From the NCBI GenBank assembly GCA_033763695.1, contig JANRKB010000057.1, forward strand, positions 124,001 through 188,000: a stretch of 64,000 nucleotides of DNA, written 5' to 3'. Position 1 is the stretch's first letter. Every line of letters begins with the position of its first letter. Both the position numbers and the translations under genes were made by a program. The stretch comes from JANRKB01 sp033763695. Its GTDB lineage: Bacteria > Planctomycetota > Phycisphaerae > Phycisphaerales > UBA1924. Of this stretch, positions 35,569-45,140 are shown in pieces. The notes beneath the pieces were generated by a model. It made no database searches. It was not told the DNA's origin and saw only the letters and a list, made by a program, of their open reading frames with translations.

Positions 35569-36879
35569 TCACGCCGCCAGCGGGGCGACGTCGGCGGGCG
35601 TGGGCGCGATCGTCGCACGTGCCGCACTCGTGTTTGCAATCGCGAGCAGCGTGATGTCATCAGCCTGATGCAGTGAGCCAGCCTGCTCATCGAGAAGCTC
35701 GCTCACGCGTTCCATGAACTGCGACAGAGGCTGCTCGGGATGGCGGTCCCCCGCGAGCCGCGTCAGGTGCTCAAGATAGCGGCGCGTGGGCTTGCGGAGC
35801 ATGCGCCGTTCTTCGGCACTGGCGTCCGGGAAGCAGACTTCAAAGCCGTCGGTGTGCAGCAGGAGCAGTTCACCCGGCTGCATGATCCAGCTTGCCTGGT
35901 TGAACGGCGCTTCTTCAAAGACGCCCAGCAGCGGCCCCTCGGTCATCACGCGCTCGCTGAACCAGCGCGAAAGCCGCAGCGGCGGCGGGTGGCCCGCGCC
36001 GGCGATCGTGATCCGCATCGTGCGTGTGTCGAGAACGCCGTAGAGCGCGGTGGCGAAGCGATGCTGTCCGCCGCGATGCTGGCACAACTCGCGATTGAGT
36101 CGCGCGAGTACGTCGCATGGTTCGATCGGCGCGGGCGTGCCCGTGTCGTTGTTGAGCGTCACGAGGCCCTTGGTCAGCACCATCGTGAGCAGCGCTGCCG
36201 GCACGCCGTGCCCGACCGCATCAGCGAGGAAGAAGCCGATCGTGTGGTCGTTGAGCTGCTTGACGTCGTAGATATCGCCGCTGACCGCGCTCGTCGGTCG
36301 GAACATCACGCCAAACTCGACGCCTCGCAGGGCGGGCAAGTCCGACGGCAGGAAGTCACGCTGGACTGCGGCGGCCAAGTGCAGCTCATCCTGCAGCGAT
36401 TCGAGTTCGCCGCGCAGCCCGCCGGTGTGAAGCTGCGCCAAGTGAAGTTCACGCGCGAGCGTCACGACGGCGGGTTGACGCTCAAGCAGCGCGAAGAGCA
36501 TGGCCGCGGCAGACTCGGCGCTCGTGGTGTCGGGCTGAATCAGCACGCCATCACGCTGCGAGAACGCGCGGGCGACATCGGCCTTGGGCGTGATGATGAG
36601 CGCCGGAGCGAGCGACTGCCGCAGCAGTTCGGCGAGGCGTGCGGTCTCGGGCAGATCGTCATGCGGCCCGAGCACGACGAGCGTGGGGTGCTCGGGCTCG
36701 AGCGAAACGCTCGACACGTCGAGATGGCACGTGAGTTCGGCGGGCGTGGTGTGCTGAATCGTCGGCGGGGTCGGACCCGGCCATGCGCGCAGAACCGGCT
36801 CCAGCCATCGCGCTTGGGCATCCGTGACGCCCGGCGACGCCGCGAAAAGGAGCACCGGGTTGTCATCCTCCATGCGCAC
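35569..36879 (-). CDS. SpoIIE/RsbU-type PP2C phosphatase with N-terminal receiver-like domain
   Basis: About 436 residues. Starts are uncertain: ATG 36906, GTG 36879 and ATG 36873 are in frame; GGAGG lies six bases before the GTG, so I use it. Residues 60-150 resemble a degenerate receiver (TLVVLGPHDDLPETARLAEL, ALIITPKADVARAF, GVLIQPDTT). A helix follows (LHLAAAVQRDFLPSDLP), and then the PP2C domain: SAVSGDIYDV, DAVGHGVPAALLTM, GAGHPPPLRL, LLHTDGFE and QADDITLLAI. These phosphatases dephosphorylate STAS anti-anti-sigma factors. No partner gene is adjacent. It is convergent with rpoD. Confidence 0.85.
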   Translation of the reverse strand: MRMEDDNPVLLFAASPGVTDAQARWLEPVLRAWPGPTPPTIQHTTPAELTCHLDVSSVSLEPEHPTLVVLGPHDDLPETARLAELLRQSLAPALIITPKADVARAFSQRDGVLIQPDTTSAESAAAMLFALLERQPAVVTLARELHLAQLHTGGLRGELESLQDELHLAAAVQRDFLPSDLPALRGVEFGVMFRPTSAVSGDIYDVKQLNDHTIGFFLADAVGHGVPAALLTMVLTKGLVTLNNDTGTPAPIEPCDVLARLNRELCQHRGGQHRFATALYGVLDTRTMRITIAGAGHPPPLRLSRWFSERVMTEGPLLGVFEEAPFNQASWIMQPGELLLLHTDGFEVCFPDASAEERRMLRKPTRRYLEHLTRLAGDRHPEQPLSQFMERVSELLDEQAGSLHQADDITLLAIANTSAARATIAPTPADVAPLAA

Positions 36880-36998
36880 GCACACCCTCCGGCCAACCAT
36901 GGCCATGGGGGATATCGACGCGATCGGGGATTCACTTGGGGATGTGTTTGGTCCGCCCGCGGGTTATTGCGGCGTGCATGCCGTACCCGCGAACAGAA

Positions 36999-38273
36999 TC
37001 AAGCCTTTGCGCGACGTCGTGCATCGCGGACTTCGAGCGCGAGGCGGATGCTGCGATCAATCGCGCCGATCATGTTGTCGATCGTCACCTTGTCTCGCAT
37101 CAGCGTCCGCGCCGCAGTGGTCACACGCTGGGCCGACTCGGCATCGGCCAGCACGCTTCGCACGGCACGGAAGAGCTCATCGAGATTGCCGCGCGGATAG
37201 CGCCAGCCGGTGATCGCGTGCTCGACGATCTCCGAATCCGCGCCACGTTCGTCGGCGATGATCGTGGGACGCCCAAGCGCCAGCGACTGGTTGATCGCAA
37301 GTCCGACCGCGCCGGGATACACCGTCAGATCTGACGCCGCGATCCACGCGTAGTCATCGCCCTCAGCAACACGGCCTGTAAGCATGATGCGGCTGGGATC
37401 AAGCGCCGCCGCTTTGGCCCGCACTTCTTCGAGCAACTGCCCGCCGCCCACCAGCACCATCACCATCGACGGATCGAGTTCGCGCAAACGCGGCCAGACA
37501 TCGAGCAGGTCCTGATGCCGCTTGTCCGGGTCAAACCGCCCGACGCAGAGCAGAATCTTCTTGTCTTCCAGTCCGGCCTCGCGGCGCAGTTCCTTCGCGC
37601 GAGCGGCGATTCGCTCGCTCTCGTTGAAGATCCGCCGCGTGTCGATCGTGTTCTGGGCGACCACCGCCTGGTTGGGCGGATAGCCCAGACCAAGGAGTTC
37701 CTTCAGCGACGAATCGCCGTAGCAGATCATGCGATCAAAGCGCGGATAGAAGCGTGCCTTGACGCGGCCCATGATCCACGGCGGGACGCCGCCATAACTG
37801 TGAACTTTGCTCCAGCCGACGACCGCGCCGCCTTGAGCCTTGACCACGCCCGGGAGTTTCCAGCACGTGCTGTTGCGCGGATTCGCGCCCATCACAAGCA
37901 CGTCGGGCCGCCCCTCGCGGATGCGCTGCTCAGCCCCCGGCCAGCAGAAGTAGGTGATCTTCTTGAGGAAACGATCGGTGGTCAGCGGGCAGTGCACGAA
38001 GTACGGCCGCGCTTCGCCGCCATACGCGGTCTTGCCGTTCTGAAGCGTCCCGAGGACCGTGAGGTCATACGCGCCGTCGGCACGCCCGCGCTGCACCAAG
38101 CCATCGAAGATCGGAATGCGATAGTGCTCAACGTGGGGCTGATAGATCCACACCTTGGCCGGCTGTGCTCCAGCGCCAGGGGCGTGGCCCGCGTGGACCA
38201 CGTCTGATTCGGCCAAAATGGTGCTTTGAGTCCCGCCCACGTTCTTCCAAGCATCTCGGGTCGGCCGCTCCAC
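36999..38273 (-). CDS. Glycosyltransferase, GT4-like
   Basis: 424 residues (GTG at 38273; the true start may be a little later because the first 38 residues are not family-like). The N-terminal domain opens VWIYQPHVEHYRIPIFDGLV. The C-terminal domain has the nucleotide-sugar-binding set: ILLCVGRFDPDKRHQDLLDVW, MVLVGGGQLLEEV, IMLTGRVAEGDDYAWIAASD, and YPGAVGLAINQSLALGRPTI, ADERGADSEIVEH. It transfers a sugar to an unknown acceptor, probably in cell-surface glycan synthesis. The divergent gene at 38593 encodes a relative with the same opening pattern. Confidence 0.88.
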   Translation of the reverse strand: MERPTRDAWKNVGGTQSTILAESDVVHAGHAPGAGAQPAKVWIYQPHVEHYRIPIFDGLVQRGRADGAYDLTVLGTLQNGKTAYGGEARPYFVHCPLTTDRFLKKITYFCWPGAEQRIREGRPDVLVMGANPRNSTCWKLPGVVKAQGGAVVGWSKVHSYGGVPPWIMGRVKARFYPRFDRMICYGDSSLKELLGLGYPPNQAVVAQNTIDTRRIFNESERIAARAKELRREAGLEDKKILLCVGRFDPDKRHQDLLDVWPRLRELDPSMVMVLVGGGQLLEEVRAKAAALDPSRIMLTGRVAEGDDYAWIAASDLTVYPGAVGLAINQSLALGRPTIIADERGADSEIVEHAITGWRYPRGNLDELFRAVRSVLADAESAQRVTTAARTLMRDKVTIDNMIGAIDRSIRLALEVRDARRRAKA

Positions 38274-38592
38274 AGAACGCGGTCCGAAAACCTTGAACGA
38301 AGCGACCCCTCCGAACGGGCGCGACTTCGAGCTATCGTCCGGTCAGAGCCCAAGCATCAACCGGGTCCGCAGTTTAGCGCAGTCCGGCGAGGAAAGCGCA
38401 GACGACGTACGCTTGCCGCTCACCCGCGTCCCCGACCCGAACCGATATCGGAGCCGTCGGACGAAGGAAAGCCTGCCCGTCGCCTGTCGGCGGGCCGGGC
38501 TCAACGCCGCGACGGGCCCCTGATTGCCCCGTTGACGCAGTGCCGCGTCCGACAGTGTCCTGTCCAGAACCCCTCTACCGGTCGCTCCAGTC
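38274..38592. other. Intergenic region between the two glycosyltransferase genes
   Basis: A 319-base gap between divergent genes, presumably carrying both promoters. GC-rich throughout, with no palindrome, terminator or hexamer pair that I trust. Confidence 0.4.
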
Positions 38593-39744
38593 GTGCCCGA
38601 ACCGATCCGCGTCATCATCCACCAGCCCGCCCTGCCCAAGTATCGGGTGCCCGTGTTTCGCGAACTCGCGGCACGGGAGGGCATCGCGCTCAGCGTCTGG
38701 TACGCCGATGAGCCAGGCTTGCCCAGTGTCGCACCCGACGGCTTCGACGGCCGCCCCGTGCAGTGCAAGCGCTGGAAGCGGCCGCAGCTCTATTGGGTCC
38801 CGGATCACTTGCGTTCGCTCGACAAGTCCGTCGCGGACGTCATCGTGCTGCCGTGGAACACGCGCTTTCTCACGTTGCTGCCGTCGCTCGTGATGGCCCG
38901 TTCGCGCGGCATCGGCACGGTGCTGTGGGGCCACGGCTATTCCAAGCAGGAAGCCGCGTGGCGCGCGTGGATCCGCCGCCGCCCGGTTCGCTTGGCCGAC
39001 GCCGCCATGTTCTACAGCCGCAGCGTCCGCGATCGCTTCGCCCATGGTGAGCCGGATCCATCCAAGCTCTTCGTTGCACCCAACGCCCTCGACCAAGGGC
39101 CGATTCAGACCGCACGCGATGCGTGGCTGAGCAAGCCCGAACTGCTCGCCCAGTTCCGCACGCAGAAGGGCATCGACGGCGAAGACAACATCATCTTCGT
39201 CTCACGCCTTGAGTATGCCAATCGCGTCGACCTGCTCGTGCGCGCCACGGCAGCGATCGCAACAGCGCGGCCGAGCGTCAAGACCATCGTCGTCGGCGCA
39301 GGACCGGAACTGGAGAATCTCAAGGCCCTTGCCCGCGAACTGGGCGTCAGCGAGCGTGTGGTCTTCACCGGCGCGGTCTACGGCGAGCACGACATCGCTC
39401 CGTATTGGCTCAGCGCCAAGGTCTTCTGCTATCCCCGCAACATCGGGCTGAGCCTGATTCACGCATTCGGTTACGCGCTGCCCGTCGTCACGACCGACAG
39501 CCGCGAAAGCCAGAACCCCGAGATCGACGCGTTCGAGCCGGGCGTGAACGGCATGACGTATCGCGATGGCAGCGTCGAGGATCTCGCCCGCGTGCTCGAT
39601 GGCCTGCTGGCAGATCACGACGCTCAGGGCGCGATGAGCCGCGCCGCACACCAGACCGTACTCGGCAAGTTCAGCCTCGCCTCGATGGTCGACGGCATGG
39701 AAGCGGCGATCCGCCACGCCGCCGCAGCCGCCAAGCGCGGATAG
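38593..39744 (+). CDS. Glycosyltransferase, GT4-like
   Basis: 383 residues from a GTG at 38593. The N-terminus VIIHQPALPKYRVPVFRELA parallels the opening of the divergent gene at 36999, and TVLWGHGYSKQEAAWRAW follows. The C-terminal domain has IIFVSRLEYANRVDLLVRAT, TIVVGAGPELENLKALAREL, VVFTGAVYGEHDIAPYWLSA and the E-x-x-x-x-x-x-x-E-like region YPRNIGLSLIHAFGYALPVV. Likely uses a nucleotide sugar for exopolysaccharide or LPS-like glycan. Acceptor unknown. Confidence 0.88.
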   Translation: MPEPIRVIIHQPALPKYRVPVFRELAAREGIALSVWYADEPGLPSVAPDGFDGRPVQCKRWKRPQLYWVPDHLRSLDKSVADVIVLPWNTRFLTLLPSLVMARSRGIGTVLWGHGYSKQEAAWRAWIRRRPVRLADAAMFYSRSVRDRFAHGEPDPSKLFVAPNALDQGPIQTARDAWLSKPELLAQFRTQKGIDGEDNIIFVSRLEYANRVDLLVRATAAIATARPSVKTIVVGAGPELENLKALARELGVSERVVFTGAVYGEHDIAPYWLSAKVFCYPRNIGLSLIHAFGYALPVVTTDSRESQNPEIDAFEPGVNGMTYRDGSVEDLARVLDGLLADHDAQGAMSRAAHQTVLGKFSLASMVDGMEAAIRHAAAAAKRG

Positions 39745-39827
39745 CCCGCAATCTCCGCGGGAATACCGCACATTCCAGCATCGTCGGGCTTGACCGCATC
39801 AGCCCGCGCCGTCACACTTGCTCGCAC

Positions 39828-40697
39828 ATGACGGCACGCCGCGACGATCCATCTCCCGCGCTCACGCACGCGCCCGTCCCGACGCTGCGCGTGCTCGCGA
39901 GTGGCAGCCGCGGCAACTGCTCGCTGCTTTCTGCGCCCGTCGGACCCACAACACGCCACTGGCTGATTGACGCCGGCGTCGGGATCCGACGCATGACCGT
40001 GCTGCTGCGCGAACTCGGCATGAGCTTCGACGACCTATCCGGCGTGCTGCTCACGCACCTGGACCACGACCACATCTCGCCCCCGGTGATCGGCGCCCTT
40101 CCCGAACATGCGCCGCTGCACTTGCACAAACGGCATCTGCGGCGCGGCGATCGCGAAGGTCTGCTGTACCATCGCACGCTCCCGTTTGATGAGCCGTTCG
40201 AGCTTGCGCCGGGCGTGAGCGTCGCCCCGGCACTCGCCGCACACGATGAGCTCGGCTCATCCACGCTGCGGATCAGTTTCGCGGGCCACGGCACGCTGGG
40301 CTTTGCCACCGACCTCGGCTGCGTTCCGACTTCGATCGTCAATCACCTCGCCGGCGTCGATGTGCTCGCGATCGAGAGCAACCACTGCCCGCACCTGCAG
40401 GAGCGTTCGTCGCGCCCGCAGTTCCTCAAGCGTCGCATCATGGGCGGCGCGGGGCACCTCAACAACCAGCAGTGCGCTCAGGCCGTGCGCGACATCGCGC
40501 CGCGCGAACACGTCGTGCTGCTGCACTTGTCGCAGGATTGCAACACGCCCGAACTTGCGGCACACGAACATCGCAACGCCGCGTATGAGCTCACGATCGC
40601 GTCGCAGGACGAGCCCGCTCGCCCGGTCGCCGTGCGCGCAGCGCGTGCCACCGCCGTCGTGCCCGCGATCAGCGGCGTGCAGCTTTCGATGTTCTGA
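39828..40697 (+). CDS. MBL-fold metallohydrolase (YycJ-like)
   Basis: 289 residues from the ATG at 39828. The start of the domain (LRVLASGSRGNCSLLSAPVG) is the hallmark of the YycJ/WalJ-like metallo-beta-lactamase subgroup. Metal motif LLTHLDHDHISPPV (H-x-D-H-D-H-type with a Leu-Asp variant THLDHDH), followed by LAAHDELGSSTLRISFAG, LGFATDLGCVPTSI, LAIESNHCPH and a distal histidine in HVVLLHLSQDCNTPEL. Probably a nuclease or phosphodiesterase acting in DNA metabolism, but the exact reaction is unknown. It lies 83 bases after the glycosyltransferase. Confidence 0.87.
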   Translation: MTARRDDPSPALTHAPVPTLRVLASGSRGNCSLLSAPVGPTTRHWLIDAGVGIRRMTVLLRELGMSFDDLSGVLLTHLDHDHISPPVIGALPEHAPLHLHKRHLRRGDREGLLYHRTLPFDEPFELAPGVSVAPALAAHDELGSSTLRISFAGHGTLGFATDLGCVPTSIVNHLAGVDVLAIESNHCPHLQERSSRPQFLKRRIMGGAGHLNNQQCAQAVRDIAPREHVVLLHLSQDCNTPELAAHEHRNAAYELTIASQDEPARPVAVRAARATAVVPAISGVQLSMF

Positions 40698-40732
40698 TCG
40701 GTTCAGGCGGCCTTTCGAGGCGCGTCGGGCAC

Positions 40733-41713
40733 TCAGTGCACGTCGTTGGCCGCGAGCCATCGCTCTGCGTCCAGCGCCGCCTGGCACCCCATACCTGCCG
40801 CCGTGATCGCCTGGCGATACTCCGCGTCGGCCACATCGCCCGCGGCGAAGACGCCGTCAATGTTGGTGCGGCTGCCGCGGCTCGCGAGCTCGACATAGCC
40901 CTTGTCGGTGAACTTCAGGCCCGAGCCTTGAAGGAATCGCGTCGCCGGCGTGTGACCGATCGCGATGAAGAGTCCCTTGACGTCGAGCGTCGAGATCGCG
41001 CCCGTTTCGGTGTCGCGTAGCTTCACGCCGCTGATCTTCTCCTCGCCGATAACGTCCTCGACGATCTTGTTGTAGAGCACCTTGGCGTTGGGGCGATCGA
41101 GGAATCGCTTCTGCATGATCTTGCTGGCCCGCAGTGATTCGCGACGGTGGATCACATAGACCTCGCTCGCGAACTTCGTGAGGTACGTCGCCTCTTCCAT
41201 CGCCGTGTCGCCGCCGCCGACAACCGCGAGGGGCTGGCCGCGGAAGCACGGCAGCGCACCGTCGCACACCGCGCACGCCGACACGCCTCCGCCCGACATC
41301 GCGAGGCGCATCTCATTGGGTAAGCCGAGCCAGTTGGCGGTCGCGCCGGTCGCGATGATGACGGCGTGGGTCTTCACGACCTGCCCGCCCGCGACGTGCA
41401 ACTCAAACGGACGCTTGCTGAAGTCGCATCGTTCGATGTCTTCGCCGACGACCTTGGTTCCAAACCGCTCGGCCTGCTGCTGGAACTTGGCCATCATCTC
41501 CGGCCCCATCACGCCTTCGGGGAAGCCCGGATAGTTCTCAACCTCGGTCGTCAGCATCAGCTGCCCACCGGGCAGCGAGATCGCGGGGTCTTGCTTGGGT
41601 GTGCCCGTGTAGACCACGGGCGCAAGCTGCGCACGCGCGGCATAGATCGCCACCGTCCATCCCGCTGGACCCGATCCGATGATCACGACCTTGTGTACGC
41701 CGCTGTTGCCCAT
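40733..41713 (-). CDS. trxB: Thioredoxin reductase
   Basis: 326 residues from the ATG at 41713, which follows GAGG with a 5-base gap. FAD-binding GSGPAG at residues 13-18, the redox pair CAVC at 147-150, NADPH-binding GGGDTAMEEATYL, and GVFAAGDVADAEYRQAITAAGMGC near the end, all intact. It reduces thioredoxin with NADPH in the cytoplasm. Length and layout are typical. It converges with the MBL-fold gene at a 35-base gap. Confidence 0.96.
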   Translation of the reverse strand: MGNSGVHKVVIIGSGPAGWTVAIYAARAQLAPVVYTGTPKQDPAISLPGGQLMLTTEVENYPGFPEGVMGPEMMAKFQQQAERFGTKVVGEDIERCDFSKRPFELHVAGGQVVKTHAVIIATGATANWLGLPNEMRLAMSGGGVSACAVCDGALPCFRGQPLAVVGGGDTAMEEATYLTKFASEVYVIHRRESLRASKIMQKRFLDRPNAKVLYNKIVEDVIGEEKISGVKLRDTETGAISTLDVKGLFIAIGHTPATRFLQGSGLKFTDKGYVELASRGSRTNIDGVFAAGDVADAEYRQAITAAGMGCQAALDAERWLAANDVH

Positions 41714-41877
41714 GTGAACCTCGATACCGATCGCGCCCGCCGCCCACGCGGCCTGACAGTCGCCCCTCACCCACACATCACGCAGCGCCGACCCGCAAAA
41801 GCCAACACCCACGCGCCGACGCACCAACCTTTAGGTGCCGCATGCTCGCGTGCGGTTGCACGCGAGGCGTGCCCACC

Positions 41878-43431
41878 TCACTTGAGCTGGCCGGTATCGA
41901 CCAGGTGCTGGCGATAGAGACTGAGCAGGGGCGGCCAGATCAGATAATCCGCACCCGCCGTCGCCTGAGCCGTGTTCTGCACACGCTCGGCCCAGTCACG
42001 CTTGTAGTCCGACCCCAGCGAGTACATCACGAACTGGTCCTGCGTGAGCGACAACTTGAAGTTGGCTCCCTCGCCCGTGACGATCGTGATGTCATGCGGA
42101 CGCGGATCCTCGCGCGGCCCGAAGCGATCACGCGTGTCGCGCATCGGCACGAAGAACTGCATCGGCGGACGACCGCCCGCCTGGCGATTGGGGTTGAACG
42201 GATCAGGCTCGAGCGTCTGGATCCAGTCGCGGCCGCGCACGGATGTGAGCAGCGGCGGGAAGCCTTTGGTCTCGCGCGAATAACCCATCACCGCGAGCGC
42301 CTGTTGCGTGCCCACGACTTCGGTCCGCAGGATTTGACGCAGCGAGAAGAGCGGCGAGAGATCGCCGAGCGTCACATCAAGCACCGCGAGCGTGTTGCGA
42401 TCGACCTTGTTCATGTAGAACGGCACTTGGTTGCGCTGGTCGAACCAATCCAGCGGCCAGCGTCCCTCGAAGTCCGAATAGACGCGCGTAAGATTGTCGT
42501 TGGCGTCAAACCAGCTCTTCTGGGTCGCGGCCGAGGTGCGCCAGTGGGCCGACTCGCCGAAGCGGCGCAGGGGCAGATCACCCGAGCCGACGCGCGACAT
42601 GACGATCGCAAACTTCTTGGGGTCGACGCCGCCGCGCGGGATATAGACCTGTCCGATCGCCTGCTCGGCGCTCAGACGCTCAGCCCGCGGGAAGCGGATG
42701 CGATCCGAGCGGATCTCGCCCTTCATCGGGTCAAGACGATTGATGATCTCCTTGATCCGCGCGTCGCTCAGCTTGCGAGCCCCGCGATCATCCTCGTACG
42801 CGATGTCGCGGATGCGCTCAAGCCCCTGATTCGCGACTTCAAAGCCCCACTTGGCTTCGCGGAAGAACTGGCGGTCCGCCATCTGGCGGCCCAGCATCAC
42901 TTGGTTCCACAGCAACTGCACCGCCGCGTCCGCGTCGCCGCTGGTCGCGAGCCGCGTCGCCTCGATGTTCGTGAGCAGCACCAGCGTGTCCATCGCACGG
43001 AGGTAGAGATGCTGCGCACTGGCGAGCATCGGGGGGTCACCCAGGTCGGTGTACATCTTCAGACGCACCATGTCGGGCGTCACAGCCTCCGCGCCGTACG
43101 CCTGGCCGAATGCCATCGGCACGCCGGTGGTCTGCGGCTGGGTGGCCTTTGCCAGGGACTCGATCGCCGCCTTCTGGTTCGCACCTTGCGCCCATGCCGC
43201 CGCCTGCGCCCATGCCGGGCTTGACGGCGTCATCAACGCGGCCTGCTCACGCGATGCGATCACGGTCGGCGCGTTGTCGAGCTTGGCCAAGACAGGCAGC
43301 AGAATCGTGTCGCTGCGCTTGGCGGCCTGGATGTCGGAGTACAGCGCGTTGGCCTTGTCGACAAAGTCGTCGGCCCGGACCGTCGCGGTCATGACGCTGC
43401 ACACGATGGCGATGCTGGTCAGGTATCTCAT
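41878..43431 (-). CDS. Secreted protein of unknown function
   Basis: 517 residues from the ATG at 43431 with a signal peptide (MRYLTSIAIVCSVMTATVRA). The mature protein is mostly helical, with repeated YRxxM/Q-type segments, for example AQHLYLRAMDTLVLLTNIEA. Near the C-terminus is DQFVMYSLGSDYKRDWAERV, a Y-S-L-G-x-D pattern that also occurs, as LLYSIGADLEDNGG, in the PadR-linked membrane protein at 19189. I do not recognise an enzyme family. It sits 69 bases downstream of the antiporter gene on the same strand. Confidence 0.78.
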   Translation of the reverse strand: MRYLTSIAIVCSVMTATVRADDFVDKANALYSDIQAAKRSDTILLPVLAKLDNAPTVIASREQAALMTPSSPAWAQAAAWAQGANQKAAIESLAKATQPQTTGVPMAFGQAYGAEAVTPDMVRLKMYTDLGDPPMLASAQHLYLRAMDTLVLLTNIEATRLATSGDADAAVQLLWNQVMLGRQMADRQFFREAKWGFEVANQGLERIRDIAYEDDRGARKLSDARIKEIINRLDPMKGEIRSDRIRFPRAERLSAEQAIGQVYIPRGGVDPKKFAIVMSRVGSGDLPLRRFGESAHWRTSAATQKSWFDANDNLTRVYSDFEGRWPLDWFDQRNQVPFYMNKVDRNTLAVLDVTLGDLSPLFSLRQILRTEVVGTQQALAVMGYSRETKGFPPLLTSVRGRDWIQTLEPDPFNPNRQAGGRPPMQFFVPMRDTRDRFGPREDPRPHDITIVTGEGANFKLSLTQDQFVMYSLGSDYKRDWAERVQNTAQATAGADYLIWPPLLSLYRQHLVDTGQLK

Positions 43432-43500
43432 GCGAGCGCATGGTAGCCGCCGCCGCGCCAGACCGCGACCCGACCTCCAGCCCCGGGCAGCCCGGAGAAA

Positions 43501-45117
43501 CTAGTCCAGAAGCTGCCCAAGACGGATCTCGTCCAAGTCCAGTTCTTTTTCGAGCTTGCGGAACAGTTGATCGTTGATCTCGCCGCTCTCTCGCATCGCG
43601 ACGATGGTCCGTCGCTCGACGCCGATCAGCTCCAGCCTCGCCCGCACGCCGGCCTTGGTCTCCAGTGCCGCCGTCGCCGTGCGATCCAGCAACGCGGCAA
43701 CCTTCAACTGCTCCAGCCGCTTCTCATACTGCTCGCGCACCCGTGCGGCCACCTCCGGCTCGTTGGACGTCGGCGTCCCGAGCTTCTCAAGGTGCTCATA
43801 CCCCGCGAGCACCGCGCGCGAACGTGCCTCGATTTCGGTCGTGCACTCGACATCCTCCCCCACTTCCATGTCGAGCTTGCGGATCATGGGCTCGAGCGTC
43901 AGCCCTTGCACCACGAGCGTGGATAGGATCACCGCGAAGACGAGCAAGACGACCAGGTCGCGATATGGGAACGGCATGGTGTCGCCGCCGTGCGCACTGA
44001 TCGTCTCGGGGATCGCCAGCGCCGCGGCCAGTGACACCGAGCCGCGCATGCCCGACCACGCGATCACGGCCAGCGCCCCGCTGCGCGGCGTCGGCTCGCG
44101 GCGGCGAATATGCGGGAAGAGCAGCCGCGGAATCCATGCCGCCGGGAAGACCCATGCGATGCGAATGAGGATCGCCGTCAGACTGATGAGCACGCACGAC
44201 GTGACGAGCAACCCCGGGCTGTACGCCGATGCCCCGCGCAGGATCGGGTCGATCTGCACGCCGAGCATGATGAACAGGAACCCGTTGATGAGCAGGATGA
44301 GCACTTCCCACACCGGGCGTGCCTGCAGGCGTCCCTCGGCGTTGAGCACCTGCGGGCTCCGCCACGAGACGACGATTCCCGCGCTGACCGCCGCGAGCAC
44401 GCCCGAGACGTGCATCGCTTCTGCGGGCACGTACGCCACATACGGTGCGAGCAGCGAGAGCGCGGTCGCGACGTTGGCGTCCTTCACCTGCTTGTGGATC
44501 AGCGACATGATCCAGCCGACGACGATGCCATAGGCGACGCCGCCGATGCCCGCGCGCACGAGCTCGATCCCAGCATCGCCCCAACTGAAGACGCCGGTCA
44601 TCGCCGCCGCGAGTGCAAACTTGTACGCGATCAGTCCCGACGCATCGTTGACGAGACTTTCGCCTTCGAGGATCGTGATGATCCGCTTGGGCACTCGCAA
44701 CTTCGAGCACACCGCCGTTGCCGCCGCGGCATCGGGCGGCGAGACAATCGCCCCCAGCACAAACGCCACCGCCCACGGCATGCCGGGGATCAGGGCCTTG
44801 GCCACCAGCGCCACGGCCGCAGTCGTCGCGAAGACCAGCCCGACCGCCAGCAGCGAAATCGGGCGGATGTTCCGCCAGAAGTCGTGCCATGTCGTGTCCC
44901 ACGCCGCCCCGTACAGAATCGGCGGCATGAAGATCATCAGCACCAGTTCAGGCTTGAGGGCGATGTGCATCTGCCCCGGCAACAGGGCCACCACCAACCC
45001 CGCGAGAATCATGAGCGTGGGTGATGGAATGCGCGTGCGCGCCGAAAACGCCGACAGCCCCACCACTGCCGCCAGCAGCGTGAGCACCACGATCAGCGTC
45101 GATTGAAACTGGTCCAT
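43501..45117 (-). CDS. Na+/H+ antiporter, CPA1 (NhaP) family
   Basis: 538 residues from the ATG at 45117; the frame back to 45165 overlaps the rhodanese gene. Twelve or so membrane helices, with the CPA1 motifs FMPPILYGAAWDTTW, VSPPDAAAATAVCSKLRVP, the ion-site motif EGESLVNDASGLIAYKFA, and GMRGSVSLAAALAIP. The C-terminal 110 residues are a charged cytoplasmic helical tail. It exchanges Na+ or K+ for protons across the inner membrane for pH and salt homeostasis. It follows the rhodanese gene by 23 bases, so the two are likely co-transcribed. Confidence 0.93.
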   Translation of the reverse strand: MDQFQSTLIVVLTLLAAVVGLSAFSARTRIPSPTLMILAGLVVALLPGQMHIALKPELVLMIFMPPILYGAAWDTTWHDFWRNIRPISLLAVGLVFATTAAVALVAKALIPGMPWAVAFVLGAIVSPPDAAAATAVCSKLRVPKRIITILEGESLVNDASGLIAYKFALAAAMTGVFSWGDAGIELVRAGIGGVAYGIVVGWIMSLIHKQVKDANVATALSLLAPYVAYVPAEAMHVSGVLAAVSAGIVVSWRSPQVLNAEGRLQARPVWEVLILLINGFLFIMLGVQIDPILRGASAYSPGLLVTSCVLISLTAILIRIAWVFPAAWIPRLLFPHIRRREPTPRSGALAVIAWSGMRGSVSLAAALAIPETISAHGGDTMPFPYRDLVVLLVFAVILSTLVVQGLTLEPMIRKLDMEVGEDVECTTEIEARSRAVLAGYEHLEKLGTPTSNEPEVAARVREQYEKRLEQLKVAALLDRTATAALETKAGVRARLELIGVERRTIVAMRESGEINDQLFRKLEKELDLDEIRLGQLLD

Positions 45118-45140
45118 GCCTGATCCATCAACCGTCAGTT

